Positions 55,175 through 64,000 of a stretch of DNA of 64,000 nt are shown here, one piece after another. Each line of letters opens with the position of its first letter. Within the stretch, counting starts at the first letter, position 1. Location: assembly GCA_965112735.1 (NCBI GenBank), contig OZ218965.1, positions 496,001 through 560,000 of the forward strand, in the 5' to 3' direction. Both the position numbers and the translations under genes were made by a program. Below the pieces are notes generated by a model. That model did not search any database, was not told where the DNA came from, and saw only the letters and a list, made by a program, of their open reading frames with translations. The DNA is from Phaeosaccion multiseriatum (taxonomy: Eukaryota; Ochrophyta, other classes).

Positions 55175-56823
55175 ATGCTGCCTGGTCTCGTGCGCAGGTG
55201 CGGAAAGGAATGGCTCCGAGCGGTTCCACAAAAGAGGCTTTTAAGCAGCAGTTTCAGCAGCAGTAGTAGCAGCAGAAGCGAGGAGCAAGCTGGGAAGTCC
55301 TCTGCATTTGAAGGCTTCGCCCTTTACACGTGGGGAAAGGGTGACAGCGGGCAATTGGGGCATCGGTATGAGTCGCAGGGGGGTATGCTTGCTTCAAATC
55401 ACGAGCTTCTGCCCCGTCCGGTGGAGCGGTTTGCGGATGGGGGCGTCCGGGGGGGCTCGTTCGGGCAGAACCACAGCGCTGTCGTGACGATGGGGGGCGA
55501 GCTTTGGACCTGGGGGAACGGCGCAAATGGAAGACTGGGGCATGGAGACACCAGTGGCTGCGATGAACCCAAGCTGGTGGAGGCGCTGAAGGGAAAGGAC
55601 ATTGTGCAGGTGTCTTGCGGGTAAGTGGCTCGGGGGAGGGTGGGGAGGGAGAAAGAGGAGATACTAAAACTCTTCCCCTCCTGCATGCGACAGAGGGAGA
55701 CACACGCTCGCTCTAGATGGTGACGGACACGTGTACAGCTTTGGGTTCTGTGGTGCCAGCTCTTTTTTCTCAGAGCTGGGTGGGTTGGGCTTAGACGCGA
55801 AGGGGGATGTGACCACTCCCACGCGGATTGAGGAGGTCCCGGAAGGGAAGGTGATCAAGATTGGTGCGGGCGAGAGGCACTCGGCGATGCTGACAGACGA
55901 TGGGGAGGTGAGTGTAGTCTCTTCGCTTGGCTGTATCGCTGGGTGTGTCCAGCTGCTCTTGTGTGGCAACTTGCATTTATTTCGGACATCGCGGATCTCT
56001 TCTTTTCGTATAACCTACCGCGGCAGGTGTGGCTATGCGGAGACGGCGAGTATGGGATGATGGGGAATGGGTCGACGGGCGATCAGCTAGTGCCAGAGCC
56101 AGTGGACCCCTTTCTGGATGACATGTTCATCAAGGACGTGGCGGTGGGACACACCTTCACGTTGGCCCTCACAGACGAAGGGAGAGTGTACGGATGGGGC
56201 AGGAATGACTGCGGTAAGTCTCGGCTGCGGGTGCTGCTACATGCTCGCTTTTTCTCATGCTTGACCGCCCCCCCCACTCTGCCTTGAATAGGCCAACTCG
56301 GCATCGGCGGCGGCTTGACCATGGACGTGTACGCCATGGAGGAGTTTCCCCGTCTGATCGAGGCCTTTGGGGACACCAAGATCGCCTCCGTGCACGCGGG
56401 CCACACTCACGCCGCGGCCCTCACTGAGGACGGGAAGTGCTTTGTGTGGGGCATGAAAAGGTCCTTGGAGCCAGAGCTCATTACCGTGGTGAGTGGGTGG
56501 GTGTGTTGTTGCTACGCTTCCAATTTATTGGTAATTATGCTTATGCTTGCTTGCCATTGCGCTACCCCCCCTCCCCTGCCTAGCTGGAGGACATTCAATG
56601 TGTGGACGTCAGCTGCGGCGACAAGTTCACCGCAATTGTGGGAGCTGATGGCAGCTTATGGACGTTCGGCAGGGGAGGCAGCCACTGCTTGGGGCACAAC
56701 AACAAAAAGACACTCAACCAGCCTGCCTTCGTGGAGGTGCTGGCGAGGCTGCACGTGGCCGGGGTGACTTGTGGATTCAACCACATTGGCGCTTTGGTCG
56801 ATCTATCACGGAGGGATGACTAA
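55175..56823 (+). CDS. RCC1-repeat protein, probably mitochondrial
   Basis: A beta-propeller protein of RCC1 repeats. Five exons: 55175-55620, 55694-55907, 56027-56213, 56292-56488 and 56584-56823, giving 427 residues (475 if the upstream in-frame ATG at 55031 is used). I prefer 55175 because it begins MLPGLVRRCGKEWLRAVPQK, followed by a Ser/Arg-rich stretch: a good mitochondrial presequence without acidic residues except one Glu. Blades are marked by ALYTWGKGDSGQLGH, LWTWGNGANGRLGHGD, VWLCGDGEYGMMGNG, VYGWGRNDCGQLGIGG and LWTFGRGGSHCLGHNN. Some RCC1 relatives act as exchange factors for GTPases, others are scaffolds in mitochondrial translation or fusion; which applies here is not visible. 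All intron phases agree. Confidence 0.85.
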
Positions 56824-56861
56824 CTATTTTTTTATTTTAATCAAGGGTTCTCTTGAAAAAA

Positions 56862-59800
56862 CTAAAAATCATAGAGATCGTCCCCCTCTAACACCGTCGT
56901 GGTGTTGATGCTCGTCTTCATAATGTGCCAGCGCATGATGCGGCGGTGAAGTTCTTTGTCATCCTCGAGGTCTCGTTTGGTGAGTGTGGTTCCTGTGATG
57001 GGGCACACCTGGCCACGGGTGTCCAACCAGAGCTCAATAGTGTTCTTCTCGAACACATGCCCGTCCGGAGTACGAACGGGGTGCTTCATTATGTGCTTGT
57101 TGATGGCGCAAACGAATTCCTGCATTGGGGATGAAGAGTCGAGTGGGCATGAGGGGAGGATTCAGTCACAAAGGAGGTACGGGTGCAGCAAGCAGAGCAT
57201 GAGGAGAGGAGAAGCCGGACCTGAGGCACTCCGTCTTGATGGATAATCCGCTTGGATGAGGCCTGGACGTCAGTGGCCCCGGCGTTCGTCTGCCTCATCT
57301 TATCGAAGCCCTTGTCTGGCAAGTCCAAAGACACCGCCATGCGCTGCTTCTTGAGCTCGTCCAGTGTCTGTGGGGCGTGTCGGGAGGGGAGGGCGCGTCC
57401 TCAACCCCACTGCCTCCTACCCTGGCTGGTGCTGACAACGTACCTGCGGATCTGCCCTTCTTTGTAGGCTGGGCAAGTCTCCTAATAAGCTCTTGCTTGC
57501 CTCCTCTTTTCCAGATGCGAGGTTAGCCTGACGGGGGGCATGGCGAATCAGTCTAGTGAGTTCATGGCAGCAGAGCATGACAACAGGAGCAGGAATGAGG
57601 CTTACCCCTTGTTCCTGCTGCTCTCCTCTGCTGACCCACACGTCCTCCGCCCCGCCCTTTGCGAGCTCGCCCCCCTCTGCTCGCCCCTCTTTTTGCTCGC
57701 CCGAGGCCTTCTCTTCTCCTTCAAATTCCATGGGATCCACTTCGCCCCCATGCAGCACGCTCATGACTGCCGCGTATGATGGAGTATCTGTGAGGGTAGG
57801 GGAGGGGGGGTTAGAGGCGAAAGGAAGGAGCCACGGAACAAGGCGCACGCATTCACCTCTGGAGACCGGCAGGGCCCCTGACTGCATGACCCTCTTGAGC
57901 ACTCTCCTCTGTGCCTCCCCGCCCATGAGGCGGAACACGTGGGTCATCTCCCTGAGCAAGCTGTGTGCGTAGTAGGCCTCCACTGCAGGCGCGTCCTCCC
58001 CGTAGCAGTCCTCCCCGTCCTCCTCGGCCTGTAAGGGCAAAGGGGGCGCTATTAGCTCTGTGTCATTCCCTCCCACCCCCTAATGGCCTCACTCACTTTC
58101 GCGCCTTGCTGCAACATGCTCCTCGACAGGTCCAGGGCCCCCATATTGACGTTGAGCTGGCAAAGCAAAGCGAAGAGGTAGTCGTGGCGAGCCACAAAAG
58201 CACTCGCTCGCAGCAGACTGTTCCAGAAATCAAGCATTGCCAGGGGGGGGGCGGGAGACGAGTAACGAGCCAGCTCAAGACAAGAACGGGCCCGAAGAGA
58301 TGCATAGATGTACCTGGCCGTTGGGTTGAGTCTTCTGAGGAGTCCAAGCACAAACTTATTCGCAGGCGCTCGGAAGGACGCGATGACCAGCGTCCTTAAA
58401 GAGGAAGCGATGCCTTGAACCAAGGCCGGGTAGTCTAGCGCCACCTCGGATATGGAAGGGCTCCCAGTCTGGATGGATGGATAGATGGCGGGCAGAAGAA
58501 GGAGGAGAAGGTCAGAGATCGGCCTGGCGTGAGCATGAGAACGAGTGTACACAACAGACAATGATATGAAGGCACTTACGGAGGGGCCGTCTCGCTGGTC
58601 ATCCGACTCCTTGCTGTCTCCCCTCTCATCCATCTCCAGCATGAGCAAGTTGACGTGATGCACACACTTGTCCAGGTAGGGCAGGATGAGCCGAGGCACT
58701 AGGAGCGTATCACTGGCGGGGGGGGCGGAAGGGCGGGTTAGCATCGAGTATGAAAGCAAGAGACACAGAGGTTTGCCCCCCCCTCACCTGAGCATGTGCT
58801 CCCTGTACGCCTCCGTCTGGATGGAGGCATAGCTGTAGAGGTTCTGGATGAACATGTGCACACTGTGGACTGCGAGGTGGTCGCTCTCCTGCAGGAGGCG
58901 AACGTCAGCCTCTCCTGAAGTGAGTCGACAGCAGTAGCAACAAGCAGCAAGTTGCAGCATTACTGATGTCAGCAGACACTTCCTGTGGTTCATCGCATCC
59001 ATTAACAACGCGTGTCCTCTACCTGTCTGGCTGGCGCGGGGCCCGGTCAGGTCCTTCTCCTCGTCCTCATCTGCAAAGAGGCAATCGTACAGCGCCATCG
59101 AAAGCTTCTCCACCACCCGTGTCCTCAACGTGATGGTCAAGAGCGTGTCCATCTCCTCGCTGAACTCGTCCACAGAGTACAGGGCCAGCAGCTTCTTTCT
59201 GCTCTCGTCATCTTCCCCGCCGCTGTCTCCTCTCGCTTCGGCCTCGGCCTCCTCCACCCGCTCATTCGTAAAGTATGTGCCTGCATTCATCGGGCCCAGC
59301 ACGTTCAGCCAGTAGAGCCAGGACAACTTTCTCCTCTGACGTTCTTTCTTACCTGGGTGTGTAAAGCCTCTAACAAGGCGGCAAAGCTGCAGAATGAGTG
59401 GCTTCTCGTACTTGCGACACACCAATTCGTGCTCCCACTGCGCAGCCTTGCCCACCGTGGGTCTTTGCCGCTGAACTAGTTCAGTGGAGTACGTTTCGCC
59501 ATCTTCCAGTACGCCGACGACCTTTGTGCATTGAAGATGGAGATGAGGCGTTCCGGTTCGGGTTAGTTGAACACAAACCGGGTTCTTTCCCGCTTCCACC
59601 AGCCCCTCTCTTACTGTTTCCAAGGCGAGTCTTCTGTCTCCCCGTGTCAGCTCTAGCAGGTCTTCTGTCTTAAGTCCATAATCCCAGCAGCGAGAGAGGA
59701 GCAAGAGCATAGACTTGTGAAGCTCCGGCTCCTGAGAAGCAAGAAGGAAAAGACGCCTATTAGACGAAGGCTTGTTGCCAGACCTGTGACTTGCCCTGTC

Positions 59801-60493
59801 GTACTCACCTCTCCCTCTCCTGCTTCCTCCGTTTCCATATAGGAGTCAAACCACTCACTCACGCCCATCAGGCAGTCGCGCAATTCCTTTCTTCCCGTGG
59901 CTTCGTTTGCGGATAGGTTGGCCATAATCGCAAGAACGTCGAGCTTCGTGTCTGGGGGGAAGGGAGGGGACGGGAGGGGAAGGGAGTGGACAGGAGGGGA
60001 GGGGAGGGGAGGGGAGGGGAGGGGAGGCGAAGACATGGGCGGCGGGATTTTGACATTGAGGGGGGGGCAGCCAGCGAACAAGAACATAGAGGTCCAAGGA
60101 GGGCACAAGGAAGGAAGGTAGAGCACCGCTGGTTCCCTCACCTTTGTCGCTCTTCCGATCGTCATTGGTATTCAGGAGGGGGAGCAGCAGTCGTAGGGTG
60201 TTGTCTTTGAAAAAGTCCTGAGAGGGTCAGAGGGAGACGGCACCAGGTAGCAGGTGGCAATGTAAGTGCACAGTAACCTACAAGCGACGAGAGAGATGCA
60301 TCACTCCGTTCTTCGTCAGCTCCTGCCTCCCCCTCCACTCTCACACTCCCCCCTCCTCCATTCTCCACCCTTTCCTCCATACCTCTGGCTTGCTTTGGGA
60401 GAGGGTCACGAGGGCGGACAGATCGGCAGGAGAGCTTAAAGTGGCGGCTTGAAATAGCCACTTCGCCCCCAACGACCCGGCAGCATTGGACAT
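56862..60493 (-). CDS. U-box protein with large helical N-terminal region
   Basis: Probable E3 ubiquitin ligase: the last exon encodes a U-box (EFVCAINKHIMKHPVRTPDG, VFEKNTIELWL, CPITGTTL). Thirteen exons: 60493-60383, 60217-60142, 59951-59809, 59731-59353, 59280-59023, 58914-58788, 58712-58580, 58468-58097, 58028-57857, 57787-57606, 57527-57444, 57367-57221 and 57119-56862. All phases agree (813 residues). The start ATG gives MSNAAGSLGAKWLFQAATL. Residues 1-700 are mostly helical, with segments such as TKLDVLAIMANLSANEATGR and FVARHDYLFALLCQLNVNM, interrupted by acidic low-complexity stretches. They suggest an armadillo/HEAT-like scaffold that brings substrates. A C-terminal U-box after a long helical region recalls Ufd2-type ligases, but I could not confirm the Ufd2 core. 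The substrate is unknown. Confidence 0.75.
59955..60055. repeat. Intronic GGGGA repeat, G-quadruplex prone
   Basis: The intron between 59951 and 60142 of the U-box gene contains a run of about a dozen ggggagg-type pentamers on the plus strand, so the transcript of this minus-strand gene carries a long C/T-rich tract just before an acceptor. It probably serves as an extended polypyrimidine tract; the plus strand could form G-quadruplexes. Confidence 0.6.
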
Positions 60494-60720
60494 GGTGGGC
60501 TCGGCTGTTGCCGCGGCTGGTTCTCTCAGCAGCACGGCTGATTCTCTGAGCAGCACCGCGCGCAACTCGTCATCTGCCACTGCCAGAGGGTGCTGCTGCT
60601 GCTGCTGCCTGGTCCTGCCGCAGCTGTTTTGAAAGCGCCCCCCGTATTCCCCTTCCCTCTTCTTTTTTTCGATTTCTCAACTGCCGGGGTCCTGACACCA
60701 AACGCCAACTGTGATCCCCA
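60494..60720. promoter_or_regulatory. Divergent U-box / PIG-T promoter region
   Basis: 227 bases separate the U-box and PIG-T start codons. They include a CTG run (about 60590-60606) and a T-run (60663-60669). A minus-strand frame is open upstream of the U-box ATG but lacks an ATG there. No clear core element is seen. Confidence 0.35.
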
Positions 60721-62472
60721 ATGCACCAACTTTCCCCCTGGCTCCTCTCCAATGTATGTCAATTAATTTTTTTTTCTCCTCTCGCTCTCGGTCTTCTCGT
60801 ACTGTCGCTCTCTCTTCCTTTTCTGCCCCTTTCTATGAACTACAGCGAAAATGTGACTCTGACGGATCTCCCCTCCTCCCTTCTCGCTCGCTGGAGCTTC
60901 GATTGGCAGTGGGCGCCTGAGGAGAAGCACAGATGCGAGGGCCGGGCTGAAGGGCGGCTCTGTCACGTGGAGGAGGGCTTTCCGCGAGCAATCGCGGAGC
61001 TTGTGGGCGTGTATGGCGTGAGGGACTTGCTTCTGTCGTTCAGTAAAGGCTATTGGCCGGAAGAGGGAGCGGGACGTGGGAACCCTTCGGTTCCAGCCGG
61101 CGCCCACGTGAGGGTGAGCTTGCCAGATGCGGACTGGGCGGTGGGATGGGGGGGGCTGCGGAGAGCTCTCTCTGGGCTCTTCTGCGGATCCTTGGAGCTT
61201 TTGGATGACAGCAAGATGGTGGAATTGACTGAGGTGCCTTTGCGGGTGGCGGAAGTGGGTATTGTGTCCAAGATGGGGACGCTGTCGAGGGAGGCGGTGT
61301 GCACGGAGAATCTGGCTTCCATGCTCAAGCTCTTGCCTTGCAGGACTCGTACCGGCTTGGCAGCCTTACTACATCCTCCGGCCAATGTGCTCCGGAGGCA
61401 GTATCACGCGATGACCCTGCACATGGTGGGATCGTGGGATTCCAGGTGAGAGCCCTTGTTGCCTGGTGGCTGCTTCCGCCCCCTTCCCGTATAACCACTC
61501 ATTGCTTTGTCTCGTCCTCCCTCCCCCCCCCCCCCTCTATTTGGTAGGGGTGAACTTGAGGCGATTGGCCTGCGCATCGGCGTCTCCTTTCTCATGCCTC
61601 GCGTCACAAGGCCAAGGACACTTGCCGACTCTGCTGAAGCCTTGCACGGCATGCTGTGTGCAGCAGCTTTCGAAGGCAGCAGTGCCCACTGGGAAGACCT
61701 GCCAGGCTGTCCAATTGCAACCGCACCAACTGTGATCCTCTCTGAAATGAACCTTGGTTTCGAAGCTGCTGCTGTTGTGAGTCGAGTCTTGGGGCAGGAC
61801 CCGTCCGTGGTGGAGCCCCTCCACTCTTCACCGCCTGGGGATGTTTCAGAAGCTCCTCCTGCCGTTATTCTGGAGCGCCACTTGACTGAAAGTAGGCGTG
61901 GGTTATCTGCCAAGTCGTCCACGAGCGTAAGGAATTCGGACTCGTCCCGGGCTGCGCGGGTATTCGTCGCAGACATCATTCCGCATTTCCTGGAGCCTCT
62001 GTTTTCCACCCTTCACGTCGCCGTACTGGCAGGCGCCTCGCATCCGAGTGCGCTCGCGGAGGAGACCGTTTTGGAGAAGATGAGTTTTAGCGTGGGACAT
62101 GCGCCTGCTATGGAACCGAGCGTGCTGGAGGTGGTCGTCATAGTGCCGCCAAATTCCACCGTCGTTGTGGGCCTCCAGCTTTGGAAGCGGTTTCTGAAAC
62201 TGGAGGACTTCCCACCCGATCCCAGCAGAGGATGGGATGTCACCGGCCCCATGGCCTGGGTGGAAGGCGTGGGCGAATGGGGCGCGCCTTCCCCTCATTA
62301 CATTGCCTTTGGGGGAACAAGTACTATAGATGTGCCCCAACCGGACTTCAGCATGCCTTTCAACGTCATTACTCTCACGAGCACCCTCATTGCATTCTTC
62401 CTGGGCACGACGGTGAACGTGCTGGTGCGGAAATCCCATACTGGAAGAAAGCTCAGCAAGGCCGGCCAGTGA
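60721..62472 (+). CDS. PIGT: GPI transamidase component PIG-T
   Basis: Subunit of the endoplasmic-reticulum complex that cuts proteins near the C-terminus and attaches the GPI anchor. Two exons, 60721-61445 and 61548-62472 (phase 2), give 549 residues, close to the usual length of 550-600. An N-terminal hydrophobic signal (LIFFSPLALGLLVLSLSLPF) is followed by the family start ENVTLTDLPSSLLARWSFDW. Next come FPRAIAELVGVYGVRDLLLS (the family's best-known block), KLLPCRTRTGLAALLHPP, a Cys in WEDLPGC, and a C-terminal membrane span (TSTLIAFFLGTTVNVLV) ending in a basic cytosolic tail. The stretch 60754-60843 is very T/C-rich and has GTATGT before it and TACAG after it, so it might be an intron. 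But removing it shifts the frame, while reading through gives a good signal peptide, so I kept it as exon. Confidence 0.88.
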
Positions 62473-62524
62473 GTGGCCCACCTGAGAGTCTGAGAAACCC
62501 GCAGGACCGAGAATATAAAAACCT

Positions 62525-63267
62525 CTATACATCAACAAAGGAAAGGCTGCTTCCGTCACTCGCCGAAGGGGCAAGCTCACGGCTCAGGTCATACTCAGTG
62601 AGGCTATGAAGTTGGTTGTTCTCCCCTTCCTCCTCCTCTAACTCCTCTCTGTCGTCCAAGGCGTGAACACTCGCGGGCATGGTGAGGGGAGAGAGTTCGG
62701 CGTGCTCCTCATGGTTGTCGTCGTATGTGGCGGAGTCGTCTCCCGTCTCCCTTTTGAGCTGCAGCAGTGCCTCAGTGCCAGGCACAGAGGCCTCCGACGA
62801 CCACCCCTCCGACGCTGACGCCTGCCCTCCCTCGGAACTGGTCGCCCCGTGGAGAAGTGGGGCGTGCACGTTGACTGTTGCTGAGGTGGTGCTGAGCGAC
62901 ACGCCACCTGCTGTATCAGACCCTTTGCTTTCTTCGACCCCCTCGTCCAAGTGTTGTCGTCGGGCGTGAGCATTACTCACAATCGCATCGCCTCCCAGCC
63001 GCTGCCCTCTTGCTCGCTCCAGCTGCTCTTGTTGCTCCAGCAGAAGGTGTGGCTTGGGGTCGAAGCGAATTTCTCTGTCGAGGAGAGATTTGGCAAGCTG
63101 CTCCAATCGAAGTATCTCCTCGGCCAAGTTCTCATCATTGTCACTGTCGTCATCATCATACCGACTAAGCAAGCTTCTGGTGCTCCCGCTGACGCTTGCG
63201 CTGGGAGTGGTGTTATGGCTTGAGGGGGGGGGGGGCAGCAAGGGGCTGCGATTCTTGCTACTGCTGC

Positions 63268-63316
<49 letters not shown>

Positions 63317-64000
63317 GTTCGATTCGATCGCTGATTGCAGGCGTTGCATCCATACACCCACATCTGCCTCGCGTTGCAAGTCGGTGACTCCACCGCCGTC
63401 CTGCCGATGATGTACTTGCTCGTCCACGTCGGATCCAGAACTGGGGTAGTGCTGCTGTGATGACCGCAGACCATCCGTCGTATTCCTGTCGAGAAGCGAG
63501 CGAAACTCTAGCTCCATGTCCTCGGGGATGGACGGTGTGGATGATGCGACACTTGCTGGCGAGAACGGAGGCAGGGGCCCGAGGGAAGAAGCCGACGAGG
63601 ATATGCTCGACGGCGGAGGGGGCACGGAAATCTTAGACGGAGACGACGCCTTTGAGCCAGACTCATCCTCCTGTGAGCCAGACTCACCCTCCTGTGAGCC
63701 AGACTCATCCTCCTGTGAGCCAGACTCACCCTCCTGTGAGCCAGACTCACCCTCCTGTGAGCCAGACTCATCTTCCTGTGAGCCAGACTCATCCTCCTGT
63801 GAGCCAGACTCACCCTCCTGTGAGCCAGACTCACCCTCCTCCTCTCTTGTGCTGTCCTTGCCCTGCTGCCGCTGCTGCTGCTCAGATATGCTCCTCGTGC
63901 TGGTGCCAGGGCTCGTGCCGCTACTCGCAAGGGAAGGCCCAAGCGAGGGTACGCTGCTTCCGCTGCTTTCGCTGCTGCCACTCTTTGAAGCAGGATGGGC
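62525..64000 (-). CDS. Ser-rich acidic protein, partial at right edge
   Basis: The C-terminal 490 or so residues of a protein whose start lies beyond the window. The frame is open from 64000 down to a TAA or similar stop at 62525. Most of it is low complexity: nine or so tandem heptads of the type ESGSQED/ESGSQEG (63660-63840), Pro/Ser-rich segments and a poly-Ser run from AGC codons (about 63262-63310). More ordinary stretches include VGVWMQRLQSAIESNGN and NLAEEILRLEQLAKSLLDRE (possible short coiled coil, about 63050-63140). The end reads LTEYDLSRELAPSASDGSSL. No known domain is recognised. It is convergent with PIG-T, 52 bp apart. Introns in the part seen cannot be excluded. Confidence 0.6.
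63655..63842 (-). repeat. Coding 21-bp tandem repeat (heptad ESGSQE-D/G)
   Basis: About nine copies of a 21-bp unit (plus strand gtgagccagactcatcctcc or tcaccctcc) encode a seven-residue acidic/Ser repeat. Two variants (GAT or GGT as one codon on the coding strand) alternate irregularly. A multiple of three keeps the frame open through copy-number change. Confidence 0.85.

Noticed and set aside
60754-60843. Intron in the PIG-T signal-peptide region (GTATGT ... TACAG)
   Set aside because: Removing it breaks the frame from the only good upstream ATG, while reading through gives a proper hydrophobic signal. Kept as exon, though transcript data could overturn this.
63508-63981. Minus-strand frame with repeated SLAHRR peptides
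   Set aside because: It is the 21-bp repeat read in another frame than the one that continues into the longer, more ordinary coding sequence ending at 62525.

Overview
The window is nuclear DNA from a eukaryote, most likely a small stramenopile alga (Nannochloropsis or another eustigmatophyte is my best guess; this is inference). Reasons: dense genes with short GT-AG introns of about 70-250 bp, high G+C, an LRR-Roc-COR receptor whose leucine-rich repeats each sit on a 72-nt exon (a layout I know from brown algae), and ordinary eukaryotic genes: kinesin-14, RCC1-repeat protein, U-box protein, GPI-transamidase subunit PIG-T and a CobW-type metallochaperone GTPase.

Layout. 0.36-5.1 kb: a minus-strand LRR-Roc-COR-TIR receptor whose LRR region is a tandem array of 149-bp exon+intron modules. 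5.6-11.7 kb: decayed mobile DNA (an integrase C-terminal fragment, a Pif1/Helitron-type helicase tail, a 337-bp foldback element, direct and inverted repeats) around a possible unrecognised membrane-protein gene. 11.7-46.2 kb: a repeat island of roughly 34 kb. Its ground substance is one satellite family with two monomer lengths (about 155 and 187 bp) and higher-order structure. It is interrupted by at least two element families: an LTR-flanked element with 209-bp LTRs and a 6-bp target duplication but no visible reverse transcriptase, and a 0.8-kb element with longer relatives, several copies of which have the same satellite-derived 8-9 bp at their borders. Both families carry related copies of the same unrecognised coding block.

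46.4-64 kb: a compact gene cluster. In order: CobW GTPase with His-rich linker and unusual C-terminal extension (-), TPR-like protein (+), kinesin-14 (-), RCC1-repeat protein (+), U-box protein (-), PIG-T (+), and an acidic/Ser-rich protein running off the right edge (-). The genes alternate in strand, so every intergenic gap is either a shared divergent promoter or a convergent tail-to-tail junction (10 bp in one case). I rebuilt the splicing of five multi-exon genes by hand; in each the exon phases close exactly. No functional pathway links these genes; their proximity looks like ordinary packing. No CRISPR, rRNA or convincing tRNA gene was seen.
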